From positions 1 through 17,476 of the forward strand of contig CALMEC010000356.1 in the NCBI GenBank assembly GCA_937862675.1: 17,476 nt of DNA, given 5' to 3'. The notes under the pieces are model-generated. The model was not told where the DNA came from. It saw nothing but the letters and a program-made list of their open reading frames with translations, and ran no database searches. This document shows positions 1 through 6,970 of the stretch, one piece after another; position 1 is the first letter of the stretch; every line of letters begins with the position of its first letter. This DNA is from an uncultured Actinomycetes bacterium (GTDB lineage: Bacteria; Actinomycetota; Thermoleophilia; Miltoncostaeales; Miltoncostaeaceae). A program made the position numbers and the translations under genes.

Positions 1-1
1 C

Positions 2-73
2 GGTGCCCGCCGCGACCTGCCGCGCGCCTGGATGCGGGCGGCCCGTCTGGCACGCCGCGCACGCCGGTCCTGA
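2..73 (+). CDS. C-terminal end of an upstream gene (partial)
   Basis: An open frame enters from the window edge and ends with TGA at 71-73. It encodes about 23 residues, rich in Arg and Ala, with the look of a basic tail. A perfect hairpin follows five bases after the stop, which supports a real gene end here. Too little is present to assign a family. The frame choice rests only on the stop, the hairpin and codon GC bias. Confidence 0.4.
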   Translation, partial: GARRDLPRAWMRAARLARRARRS

Positions 74-78
74 GTCGA

Positions 79-103
79 CCCGCCGGGCGGGCGTGCCGGC
101 GGG
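79..103 (+). terminator. Terminator-like hairpin after the upstream gene
   Basis: CCCGCCGG at 79-86 pairs perfectly with CCGGCGGG at 96-103 around a 9-nt loop. It starts five bases after the upstream stop. No T tract follows, which is usual for hairpins at gene ends in very GC-rich genomes, so termination strength is uncertain. Confidence 0.5.
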
Positions 104-110
104 CCTGCCG

Positions 111-116
111 TAGTGT
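111..116 (+). promoter_or_regulatory. -10 element of the PAP2 gene
   Basis: TAGTGT lies nine bases before the ATG at 126. It fits the TAnnnT pattern of actinobacterial -10 elements and would place transcription start within a few bases of the ATG, giving a leaderless or nearly leaderless mRNA. No Shine-Dalgarno sequence precedes the ATG. No -35 is obvious, since the region upstream is the hairpin. Confidence 0.45.
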
Positions 117-125
117 GTCGATCCG

Positions 126-1127
126 ATGTCAACGCCCGAGGCCGACGCATCCGCCCAGCTGACCGTGGTGAACGACGACGCCGTGCCCGCACCCGGGGTC
201 CTGCCACGCGTCCGCCTCGTACTGCTCCTGCTCTACGGACTCGTCGCGCTCGTCGTCTTCTGGGACGTCGGGATCCCCTTCGACCGCGAGGGCGTGATCC
301 TGTGGACGTGCGGCGCCCTCCTCATCGCCTGCATCGGCCGGCCTCCCCGGGACGCGCTCGTCCTCGTCCGCGACTGGATACCGTTCACGCTCTTCCTGCT
401 GGCGTACGACTACACGCGGGGCATGGCGGACACGCTCGGGATCCCGGTCCGCGAGCACGAGATGATCGTGGCCGACGAGGTGGCCGGGGCCGGGAGGATC
501 CCGACGGTCCGGCTCCAGCAATGGCTGTATGACCCGGCACAGGTGCACTGGTACGACGTCGCGGTGACCCTCGTCTACATCTCCCACTTCTTCGCCGTCT
601 ACGTCATCGCCGGGGTGCTGTGGGCGCGCAACCGGGAACGGTTCGGGCGGTTCGTCCGCCGCTTCCTGGCGCTCACGACGCTCGGACTCGCGACATACAT
701 CCTGTTCCCGGCCACACCGCCGTGGCTCGCCTCCCAGCACGGCGAGGTGGGCGACATCTCACGGATCAGCGGACGGGGATGGCAGGCGCTGGGGCTGCAC
801 CGGGCCGAGTCCGTGCTGTCCAAGGGACAGGGAACCGTGAACCAGGTGGCCGCCATGCCGTCGCTGCACGCGGCGTTCGCCGTGCTCGTCTGCGCCTTCT
901 TCTGGCGTGCGGCGCCCTGGTGGGGACGGGCCCTGCTGCTCGCGTATCCCGTGGCGATGGCGTTCGCGCTCGTCTACTCGGGCGAGCACTATCTCATCGA
1001 TGTCGCCGTGGGCTGGGTGTACGTCGGCGCGGTCATGGTCGGAGTCGCGTGGCTCGAGCGCCGATGGCGTGACCGTCGTCCTCCACGGCCCGACCCGGCG
1101 ATCCCGGACGCCGCGCCGACGGCCTGA
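126..1127 (+). CDS. PAP2-superfamily membrane protein, Aur1/inositol phosphotransferase-like
   Basis: A 333-residue multi-spanning membrane protein. Hydrophobic segments occur near residues 28-50, 57-72, 83-95, 147-168, 180-196, 244-261, 266-285 and 290-309. The PAP2 active-site signature is clear in the C-terminal half: MPSLHAAF at 244-251 (His248) and GEHYLIDVAVGW at 286-297 (His288, Asp292). The preceding FPATPPWL at 194-201 is typical of the PAP2_3/Aur1 branch, which includes inositol phosphorylceramide-type phosphotransferases, rather than of soluble acid phosphatases. Known members hydrolyse lipid phosphates or transfer phospho-head groups at the membrane surface. The substrate cannot be told from sequence. 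The first 25 residues are polar and probably cytoplasmic. It is monocistronic, with its own promoter. The family call is firm; the activity is inferred. Confidence 0.85.
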   Translation: MSTPEADASAQLTVVNDDAVPAPGVLPRVRLVLLLLYGLVALVVFWDVGIPFDREGVILWTCGALLIACIGRPPRDALVLVRDWIPFTLFLLAYDYTRGMADTLGIPVREHEMIVADEVAGAGRIPTVRLQQWLYDPAQVHWYDVAVTLVYISHFFAVYVIAGVLWARNRERFGRFVRRFLALTTLGLATYILFPATPPWLASQHGEVGDISRISGRGWQALGLHRAESVLSKGQGTVNQVAAMPSLHAAFAVLVCAFFWRAAPWWGRALLLAYPVAMAFALVYSGEHYLIDVAVGWVYVGAVMVGVAWLERRWRDRRPPRPDPAIPDAAPTA

Positions 1128-1156
1128 GCGGGGTCACACCGCGGGGACGTCATCAC

Positions 1157-1172
1157 ACGGAGTGCACTCCGT
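1157..1172. promoter_or_regulatory. 16-bp perfect palindrome, operator-like
   Basis: ACGGAGTGCACTCCGT is a perfect 16-bp palindrome with no spacer, lying 30 bases after the PAP2 stop. A palindrome with no loop suits a dimeric DNA-binding protein better than an RNA terminator, and no T tract follows. No promoter is visible beside it, and the nearest downstream start is about 280 bases away. Confidence 0.35.
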
Positions 1173-1252
1173 CGAGGTGCGCCGCTCCCGTTTCCCGGCC
1201 ACCGGCGGCATCCCCTCGCCGGACCCCGGCGTATCTCCGACCCCGGGCACTC

Positions 1253-1416
1253 GATGGTTGATTCCACGAACGCGTGGATGTGGGGCGCGTCACCGGGGGA
1301 TGCGGGACGTCGCCGGGCGCCGAAGGGCATGCTGGTCGCCTGTTCGAGTCGCCCGGTGGCGTATCCGCGCCGCCGGTGACACGCACCACGCCGCGAATAC
1401 CGTGGAATCAACCATC
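1253..1416. repeat. 164-bp element with 16-bp perfect terminal inverted repeats (MITE-like)
   Basis: GATGGTTGATTCCACG at 1253-1268 is the exact reverse complement of 1401-1416. The symmetry continues inward at equal offsets: 1280-1296 against 1373-1389 (15 of 17 matched) and 1309-1319 against 1350-1360 (9 of 11 matched). The central 30 bases or so (1320-1349) are not palindromic. The whole stretch is therefore one large imperfect palindrome able to fold as a long hairpin. It holds no convincing gene. No clear target-site duplication is seen. It may be a miniature inverted-repeat element, a structured RNA or a large regulatory site. Its right end touches the -10 element of the next gene. Confidence 0.6.
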
Positions 1417-1422
1417 TAGGAT
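1417..1422 (+). promoter_or_regulatory. -10 element of the aldo/keto reductase gene
   Basis: TAGGAT starts at the base after the right inverted repeat of the 164-bp element. The same hexamer precedes ctaA. Unlike its neighbours this gene would have a short leader of about 20-25 bases, and a good Shine-Dalgarno sequence (GAGGAGGG, about 1439-1446) precedes the ATG at 1451. Any -35 contact would fall inside the repeat element. Confidence 0.45.
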
Positions 1423-1450
1423 CGACGGGAAGCCAACTGAGGAGGGCGGT

Positions 1451-2440
1451 ATGGAGACCCGGCGACTGGGTGGAAGCGATCTCGATCTCACGGTCGTGGG
1501 CCTGGGCACGTGGGTGTTCGGCGGACGGTGGGGCGGTGCGGACGATGCGGACTCGCTGGCCGCCTGCCATGCGGCGGTGGACGCCGGCATCAACTGGATC
1601 GACACGGCCGACATCTACGGTCAGCACCGTGCCGAGCGGATCGTGGGACGGTTCCTGAAGGAACGCTCCGAGGACGTCATCGTGGCCACCAAATGCGGTG
1701 TCGCATGGGAGACGGACCCCGCGTTCCGCATCTGGCGTGACGCGAGCGGCGACTACATCCGCTCGGCCGTCGACCGGAACCTCGCGGCCCTCGGCATCGA
1801 CACCATCGATCTCTTCCAGGTGCACTGGCCCGTCACCGACGCGACGGCCGAGGAGACCATGGGCGCCATGCGGGACCTGCAGACGGCGGGGAAGATCCGC
1901 CACATCGGCGTCAGCAACTACGCGACGTCCGATCTGGAGGCGGCCTGGGACGTGACGCCGTTCGCCGGCTTCCAGGTGGGGTACCACATCATGCGCCGGC
2001 AGATCGAGCGGTCGGAACTGCCCTGGTGCGCCGATCACGGCGTCGGCGTCCTCGCGTACGGACCTCTCGCGCACGGTCTTCTCACGGGGAAGATGGACGC
2101 CTCGACGACCTTCTCGGATGACGACTGGCGCGCCGCGAGCGAGTTCTTCACCGACGAGGCGTGGCCCGAGCGCGTGGAGGTGACGCGGGGCCTCGCACGG
2201 ATCGCCGAGGAGGGCGGGCGTCCCGGCGGCGTCGCCGAACTGGCCGTCATGTGGGTGCTGCGCCGGCCCGAGGTGACATCGGCCATCGTCGGCGCACGCA
2301 ACGCGGAGCAGGCCCGGGCGAACGCCGCCCTGGCGGGGCGCCCACTGGGTGACGACGAGATCGCGGCCGTCGAAGGACTCCTTGCGGAGTATCCCGGTGC
2401 GGACCGTCCCTACGGCCACGGCGAGCCGCCGGCGAAGTGA
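1451..2440 (+). CDS. Aldo/keto reductase family oxidoreductase
   Basis: A 329-residue cytosolic TIM-barrel enzyme of the NADPH-dependent aldo/keto reductase superfamily. The catalytic tetrad is complete: Asp51 and Tyr56 in the IDTADIYG stretch, Lys81 in VIVATKCGV and His125 in LFQVHWPV. The late motif SAIVGARNAEQ binds the cofactor phosphate in this family. The open frame extends 59 codons further upstream, but that part lies over the inverted-repeat element; ATG 1451 is chosen because it has a strong Shine-Dalgarno sequence and begins with the family's usual METRRLG start. It resembles the YajO/Tas-like subgroup acting on small aldehydes or ketones; the substrate is unknown. Transcribed alone, convergent with the secreted-protein gene. 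Confidence 0.9.
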   Translation: METRRLGGSDLDLTVVGLGTWVFGGRWGGADDADSLAACHAAVDAGINWIDTADIYGQHRAERIVGRFLKERSEDVIVATKCGVAWETDPAFRIWRDASGDYIRSAVDRNLAALGIDTIDLFQVHWPVTDATAEETMGAMRDLQTAGKIRHIGVSNYATSDLEAAWDVTPFAGFQVGYHIMRRQIERSELPWCADHGVGVLAYGPLAHGLLTGKMDASTTFSDDDWRAASEFFTDEAWPERVEVTRGLARIAEEGGRPGGVAELAVMWVLRRPEVTSAIVGARNAEQARANAALAGRPLGDDEIAAVEGLLAEYPGADRPYGHGEPPAK

Positions 2441-2535
2441 CGAGGACCGGACCCGAGCGCGGCGATCGGTGACGGTCGAGCGTCCGGGAACGGGGTGCGC
2501 CACGCCTGGCGCCATGAATCCCACCACGGAATGAC

Positions 2536-2562
2536 GGGGCGCGTCCTGGATGGACGCGCCCC
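2536..2562. terminator. Bidirectional terminator hairpin
   Basis: GGGGCGCGTCC at 2536-2546 pairs perfectly with 2552-2562 around a 5-nt loop. It lies between the convergent ends of the aldo/keto reductase gene (2440) and the secreted-protein gene (2601), so it can serve both. No T tract is present on either side. Confidence 0.65.
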
Positions 2563-2600
2563 TCACATCCGCGGTCGGGGTCGCACGAACCCCGCTGGAT

Positions 2601-3527
2601 CTATGACTTCGGGACCCCGCAGACGACCTGGACCTGGATCTCCGAGGCGGGCTTGGTGACGGTCTGGGCCGCCGGGACGCGGAACGTGAAGTTCATCGTC
2701 TTGCCGTTGGGGGTGAACTGGGCCCGCGAGACGTACGGGGTCGCCCAGTCGTCGTTGCCGCTCGCGTAGCCGGTGTAGGCGTCCACCTTCATGCCCCAGC
2801 CGAGGGCGCGCCGTGAGCCGGCGCAGGTGGCGCTCGTGGTCGCGACGCCATTGGCGACGACGGTCGTCTTGGTCACCTTCGTCACGCTTGCCGCCTTGAT
2901 GCAGGCCATGTCGACCCATGCCGGCTCGGTGTACTGCGAGACGCTGCTGGGAACCTTCTCCACCTGGACGAGCCAGCCGCGTGCACCGTTCGGAAGGGAG
3001 GAGTACGCACCGAAGCCGGGGGCGTAGTCGAGTGTCGTCTGCATACCGGACGGTGCGAAGCCGGCCGGGCACGTGAGGGCTCCGCGCGCCGTGCCGTAGC
3101 TGCTCGTCGCCCCGCCCGCGATGAACTTCGCGGCCTTGCGGTAGTGCCGCACGGTGACGTTCTTGGCGCAGAGGAGCTGGGTCCGGACCTTCGCCGTGCC
3201 GGCGGCACCGACGACGAAGGCACTGCCCGCGGCGGGTCCGAAGGACTGACTCGTCACGGGGTGGGTGCTCGAGATGATCCCCTGGGCGACCGCGTACTCC
3301 TTGCTTCCGCACATGGTCGACAGCCGCTGCTTGTCCGGGATGGTGGCCGAGCCGGCTGCGGTCGCCGCCACCGTCACGGTGAATGCCTTGGGGATGATCC
3401 GGATGCTCGGCGGCGGCTTCTTGACGGCGGGCGAGGCCGCGTCCGCCGCGACGAGCGCCGACACCGCTCCGAGGGTGAGGGCCACCGCGGTGAGGGTGGC
3501 CGAGGACGTCCTGACGAGTCTGTTCAT
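2601..3527 (-). CDS. Secreted protein with three cysteine-bounded repeats
   Basis: A 308-residue protein. Residues 1-31 form a signal peptide: basic start MNRLVR, hydrophobic core, probable cleavage near AADAAS. The mature part holds six cysteines at 73, 120, 153, 209, 235 and 303, forming three consecutive pairs. Each unit starts with Cys and a short turn (C-GSKEYAVAQGI, C-PAGFAPSGMQT, C-AGSRRALGWGMKV) and ends with a beta-like strand closing in Cys (QLLC, DMAC, VVC). This matches a loosely conserved 'Cys ... Gly-rich turn ... Trp ... Cys' repeat in exported proteins of GC-rich bacteria, probably small beta-sandwiches closed by a disulfide; that structure is inferred. A proline/lysine-rich linker follows the signal peptide. 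No enzyme motif is seen. No strong Shine-Dalgarno sequence precedes the ATG. Function unknown; a surface or extracellular role is likely. Confidence 0.75.
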   Translation of the reverse strand: MNRLVRTSSATLTAVALTLGAVSALVAADAASPAVKKPPPSIRIIPKAFTVTVAATAAGSATIPDKQRLSTMCGSKEYAVAQGIISSTHPVTSQSFGPAAGSAFVVGAAGTAKVRTQLLCAKNVTVRHYRKAAKFIAGGATSSYGTARGALTCPAGFAPSGMQTTLDYAPGFGAYSSLPNGARGWLVQVEKVPSSVSQYTEPAWVDMACIKAASVTKVTKTTVVANGVATTSATCAGSRRALGWGMKVDAYTGYASGNDDWATPYVSRAQFTPNGKTMNFTFRVPAAQTVTKPASEIQVQVVCGVPKS

Positions 3528-3733
3528 GCGCGAAAAGGTATCCGAGACATCCTGAGGATCAAATGGGAAGAAGCTCTCGATGTAGGGCGTCCTTACGTAC
3601 GCCCCGTGTCCGGCGCGGTCGATCGGATATCGCGTGAACGGCGGTCACGTCGTCGTGCCGGAGGTCCCGCGCAGACCGTCGGTACGGTCATCGTTTACAC
3701 GCGACCGCCGGTTGAGTGCTTAGATAACAGGCC

Positions 3734-4090
3734 ATGACGGACCCCAATCGGATGAAACGGGCGGAGGAACGACTCCAGATCCTCGAGTCGGAGCTGCGTG
3801 AACTCCAGTCGCGGCACAACCTCGCCGAGGACGGAAACGAGCGCTCCGACGGGCATCACCATCCCGCCGAGGCCGCCTCGGACTCCGAGATGCGCGAGCA
3901 CGACCTTCGGCTCCAAAGCCGCGCCCGTGAGCGGATGGGCCAGATCGAACGCGCCCTGAAGTCCATCGCCGACGGCACCTACGGCGTCTGCGTGGAGTGC
4001 GGGACGCCGATCCCCGACGGTCGCCTCCAGATCAAGCCGGACGCCGAGCGCTGCGTGCCGTGCCAGACCCAGGCCGACCGCTACCGCTGA
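3734..4090 (+). CDS. DksA/TraR-family C4 zinc-finger protein
   Basis: A 118-residue cytosolic protein. The N-terminal half (about residues 5-80) is a charged heptad-type helical region expected to form a coiled coil, with a His/Glu-rich loop near 40-52. The C-terminal zinc finger has Cys86, Cys89, Cys107 and Cys110 (CxxC-x17-CxxC), the C4 form of the family. The stretch HHHPAEAASDSE resembles the tip region of the short TraR/YocK-like members. Family proteins bind RNA polymerase through the secondary channel and alter promoter choice, often with ppGpp; whether this one does is not shown. A TAGATA hexamer (3721-3726) lies seven bases before the ATG, suggesting a near-leaderless transcript. The Nudix gene overlaps its 3' end. 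Confidence 0.85.
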   Translation: MTDPNRMKRAEERLQILESELRELQSRHNLAEDGNERSDGHHHPAEAASDSEMREHDLRLQSRARERMGQIERALKSIADGTYGVCVECGTPIPDGRLQIKPDAERCVPCQTQADRYR

Positions 4091-4611
4091 CCGCCGATCC
4101 GGCGTTCCGGTTCTGTCCCCGCTGTGCCGCGGAGCTGCCCGGCCCGCGCCCGGTTCGCTGTGCGTCGTGCGGCGCCGAGCACTGGCGCAACGCCAAACCC
4201 TGTGCGGGCGCGCTCGTCACCGACGCGTCCGGCCGGCTCCTGCTCGTGCAGCGCGCCTTGACCCCGTGGCACGGGCACTGGGACATCCCCGGAGGTTTCT
4301 GCGAGCCGGACGAGCTGCCGGCAGATGCGGCGGGGCGGGGGGGGCGCGAGGAGACGGGGATCCAGGGGGGCGTCGCCGGCCTGGTCGGCATGTGGGGCGA
4401 TCGCTACGGTGACGGGGACGACGCGGACATCACCCTGAACTGCTACTTCACCGCCCGTGTGGTCGGCGCGGTCACGCCGGTCGTGGATCCGCGGGAGTCA
4501 CTCGATGCACGCTGGTTCGCGGCGGACGACCTCCCCGACCGGATCGCGTTCCCGGATCATGCGCGCGAGGTGCTGGAGACCTGGCGGTCAGGCTCCGCGC
4601 CGGCCGACTGA
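4060..4611 (+). CDS. Zinc-ribbon Nudix hydrolase with altered Nudix box
   Basis: About 183 residues from the GTG at 4060, which overlaps the DksA-like gene by 31 bases; no ATG lies nearer to the conserved part, and a start near 4087 is also possible. A zinc ribbon comes first (Cys19, Cys22, Cys34, Cys37), then a Nudix fold like the NADH pyrophosphatase or ADP-ribose pyrophosphatase group, with AGALVTDASGRLLLVQRA and WDIPGGF. Such enzymes cleave nucleoside diphosphate-X compounds using Mg. The Nudix box (G79-x5-E85-x7-R93...E97-E98-x-G100) has Gly94 and Gly95 where a Glu and a hydrophobic residue are expected. Both are encoded within a run of eight G at 4337-4344. Either metal binding is impaired or the consensus is wrong here. 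The 3' end overlaps ctaA on the other strand. Confidence 0.8.
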   Translation: MPDPGRPLPLTADPAFRFCPRCAAELPGPRPVRCASCGAEHWRNAKPCAGALVTDASGRLLLVQRALTPWHGHWDIPGGFCEPDELPADAAGRGGREETGIQGGVAGLVGMWGDRYGDGDDADITLNCYFTARVVGAVTPVVDPRESLDARWFAADDLPDRIAFPDHAREVLETWRSGSAPAD

Positions 4612-5555
4612 GGGGATCGTGCCGGGGCGTCCGCCCGGTGGTCCGTCGGCATCCGCGGATGTGCGATGAGCCACGCCAGTGCCACCGCGGTCGTGTAGAG
4701 CAGCGCGATGATGGAGACGTGGACCAGGATCACCTGCCACGGCAGCTGGTGCCGGTACTGATACTCGCCGACCCCGATCTGGATCAGGAACAGCGGTGCG
4801 AAGAGGATCGCCAGCGGCCGCACCGCCGGGTCGCCGACGCCGTGGTTCCACAGCCAGGTCAGGAACAGCAGGCCGGTCAGCCCGAAGATCAGGACGACCC
4901 GGGCATGGAGGCCGACGGCGTCCGTGATGTTCCAGAACCGGATCCTGACCTCCGGGTCACCCGGATGCGGTCCGGAGGCCGTGGCCATGACCCCGGTGAC
5001 GACCACCGCGCTGAGGAGCGCCAGCATGATGCCGCTGACGACCTGCCGGTGCCGTTCCACACGGCGCCGCACGGCGTGGCGGAGGTCGCGTGCGTGCAAC
5101 AGGACCAGGGTCGCGGCGGTCAGCCCGACGAACGAGAGGAGGAAATGAGAGGCCACGGCCATGGGGTGGAGGTCGAGCATCACGGTGACGCCGCCGAGCG
5201 GTGCCTGCGCCACGGCCGCAATCGCGGCGACGAGCGCCCATCGCCGCATGGGGGCGGGTCCGCCGACGACCCGCCGGGCCATCAGGTAGGTGATGACCGC
5301 GACCACCACGACGACCGCCGAGAGGACGCGGTTGCTGTACTCGATCACGGTGTGGCCGTGCATCGGCGGCACGACACCTCCGTGGCAGCCGGGCCAATCC
5401 GGGCAACCGAGCCCCGATCCGGTCAGTCGCACAAGTGCGCCGCTGGGGATGATGACGACGAGAAGGGTCACCGATGCCATCACCAGCCGGTGGAAGGTGA
5501 CGGGGGACACCGGGCCGGTGAACAGGCGTCTGACGGGTCCGCGCTCGTGGGGCAT
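4557..5555 (-). CDS. ctaA: Heme A synthase (COX15/CtaA family)
   Basis: A 332-residue membrane protein with about eight helices that oxidises the methyl group of heme O to give heme A for aa3-type cytochrome c oxidase. The family signature GALVRLTGSGLGCPDWPGC lies at 39-57, with the external cysteine pair Cys51/Cys57. His137 (SHFLLSF), His217 (LHARV) and His279 (VHVS) fit heme ligand positions in the helices. At the first ligand position (EYSNR, residues 72-76) Asn replaces the His of Bacillus CtaA, a change I recall as usual in actinobacterial members. The polar tail after about residue 300 reads through the end of the Nudix gene on the opposite strand, a 55-base overlap. The start is supported by a TAGGAT hexamer six bases upstream. 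It is divergent from the CopD gene. Confidence 0.9.
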   Translation of the reverse strand: MPHERGPVRRLFTGPVSPVTFHRLVMASVTLLVVIIPSGALVRLTGSGLGCPDWPGCHGGVVPPMHGHTVIEYSNRVLSAVVVVVAVITYLMARRVVGGPAPMRRWALVAAIAAVAQAPLGGVTVMLDLHPMAVASHFLLSFVGLTAATLVLLHARDLRHAVRRRVERHRQVVSGIMLALLSAVVVTGVMATASGPHPGDPEVRIRFWNITDAVGLHARVVLIFGLTGLLFLTWLWNHGVGDPAVRPLAILFAPLFLIQIGVGEYQYRHQLPWQVILVHVSIIALLYTTAVALAWLIAHPRMPTDHRADAPARSPQSAGAEPDRQVSSTSRA

Positions 5556-5561
5556 TCCGCC

Positions 5562-5567
5562 ATCCTA
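5562..5567 (-). promoter_or_regulatory. -10 element for leaderless ctaA
   Basis: On the minus strand TAGGAT is followed by exactly six bases (GGCGGA) and then the ATG of ctaA. This spacing puts transcription start at or beside the A of the ATG, so the mRNA would lack a leader. No Shine-Dalgarno sequence is present, in agreement. Confidence 0.55.
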
Positions 5568-5698
5568 GGGTGAGTGCGGGGGCGGGACGGCACCGTTCGG
5601 CGGGGCGTTGGTCACGGAAGGCGTGCCGGTGGCCGCCGCACGGGCGGGTCCGGGCCGCGGTGCCGATGCCGGCGTGGTCCTCGGCGGTCGCGAGGGGC

Positions 5699-5704
5699 TA
5701 ACCT
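5699..5704 (+). promoter_or_regulatory. -10 element for leaderless copD-like gene
   Basis: TAACCT is followed by exactly six bases (CGGCCC) and then GTG at 5711. The spacing equals that of ctaA and supports the GTG as the true start. The ctaA and copD -10 elements lie back to back within a divergent spacer of 155 bases. Confidence 0.5.
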
Positions 5705-5710
5705 CGGCCC

Positions 5711-6970
5711 GTGCGCCGCGTCCTCCTCGTCGTCCTGGTCATGCTCGCCGTCCTTCCCGGGGCGGCGTCCGCACAGGTCGCCGGGGCATCCGTCGTCCAG
5801 GAGGGCGATGCCCTGCTGGTCGCCATGCCGTCGGCCGTGGAGGGGCGGTTCCTCCGGGTGTCCGATCCCCGCATCCACATCGCCCGCGATCGGGAGGACG
5901 ACCATCTGGTCCGGTTGACGCCGGCGCCGGCCCGCCCGGTCGAGGTCCGTGCGCTGTCGCGGGACGGGCACGCGACGGTGGTGACGGTCGACGCGTCGGG
6001 GATCCTGTCGTCCACCGGACGCGACCCCGGCACGGTGATCGCCGGGCGCGGCCTTCTGATCGCCGCGCTCTGCCTCCTTCTCGGCGTGGTCGTCGTGCGG
6101 CGGGTGGTGGTGGAACGTGGCCTGTCGGATCCGATCCGCCCTCCGGGGACACGGCGTTCCGAGCCGGACCCCCGGCGCATCCGGGGGATCGACCTGCCCA
6201 CGGAGCTCTGGACCGTCGTCGGGGCGCTCGGAGTGCTCGGCGGCGTGGCGGTCATGGCCTCCACGCTCCGCCGGCTCGAGACCGGCGGCCCGTCGGCGGC
6301 CGTGTCGTTCCTCCTGAGGACGCGTCCGGGTCTGGCCCTCCTGGTGCAGATGGTGGCCGTCGTCGTGTCCTGCGCGGTCATGCGGCGTGGCTGGGCCGGG
6401 TCGGCGCCGGTCACGAGGCTCGTGACCGGCGTGACCGCCGTCGCCCTCCTGGCCTCGAGCCTCGCGGGGCATGCGACGGCGGGATCGGACGCGGTGCTCG
6501 GATTCGCGTTCGACGGCGTCCACACCCTCGCGTCGGCCGTCTGGCTGGGGGGGCTCGTGGCGCTCGCCGCCGCGGTCGGTGGCGGCACGTCGCACGAGGG
6601 CCCCGATCTGGCCGGTCTCGCCTCGGTCGTCGTCCGCTTCTCCGCACTGGCGCTGGTGTGCGTCGCCGCCATCGTCGTCACCGGCGTCTACCGGGCGCTC
6701 GCCGAGATCCCCTCGGTGTCGTCGCTGACCGACACCGACTACGGCGTGGCCCTGCTGATGAAGATCGGGGTGTTCGGGCTGATGCTGATCGTGGCCGCGT
6801 ACAACCGGTTCGTCATCCACCCCCGACTGGAACGTGCGGCGCTGGGGCTGGCGGACGACGACCGCGGCGCGACGGCGCTGCTGCGACGAAGCGTCCGCGT
6901 GGAGATCGCCCTCGCGATCGTGGTCCTTGCCGTCGTGGCGGTGCTGGTGGCGACCACTCCGCCGGTGTAG
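5711..6970 (+). CDS. CopD-domain copper membrane protein with signal peptide
   Basis: A 419-residue protein starting at GTG. Residues 1-21 form a signal peptide ending ASA-Q. A periplasmic-side region of about 85 residues follows that does not clearly match CopC: I see no copper-binding His at its start. Eight hydrophobic helices follow, roughly at 108-132, 165-186, 205-228, 238-257, 268-288, 300-325, 342-366 and 390-414. The stretch SSLAGHATAG with FDGVHTLASAVWLGG is the hallmark of the CopD domain (also in YcnJ and PcoD), which moves copper across the inner membrane. The full protein is close to a YcnJ-type layout with a degenerate first domain. Its divergent pairing with ctaA suggests supply of copper for cytochrome oxidase, an inference. 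No terminator hairpin follows; the sequence passes straight into lower-GC DNA. Confidence 0.85.
   Translation: MRRVLLVVLVMLAVLPGAASAQVAGASVVQEGDALLVAMPSAVEGRFLRVSDPRIHIARDREDDHLVRLTPAPARPVEVRALSRDGHATVVTVDASGILSSTGRDPGTVIAGRGLLIAALCLLLGVVVVRRVVVERGLSDPIRPPGTRRSEPDPRRIRGIDLPTELWTVVGALGVLGGVAVMASTLRRLETGGPSAAVSFLLRTRPGLALLVQMVAVVVSCAVMRRGWAGSAPVTRLVTGVTAVALLASSLAGHATAGSDAVLGFAFDGVHTLASAVWLGGLVALAAAVGGGTSHEGPDLAGLASVVVRFSALALVCVAAIVVTGVYRALAEIPSVSSLTDTDYGVALLMKIGVFGLMLIVAAYNRFVIHPRLERAALGLADDDRGATALLRRSVRVEIALAIVVLAVVAVLVATTPPV

Noticed and set aside
1274..1450. N-terminal extension of the aldo/keto reductase
   Set aside because: The extra 59 codons overlie the inverted-repeat element, and similar peptides appear on both strands because of the palindrome. 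The strong ribosome site and family start are at 1451.
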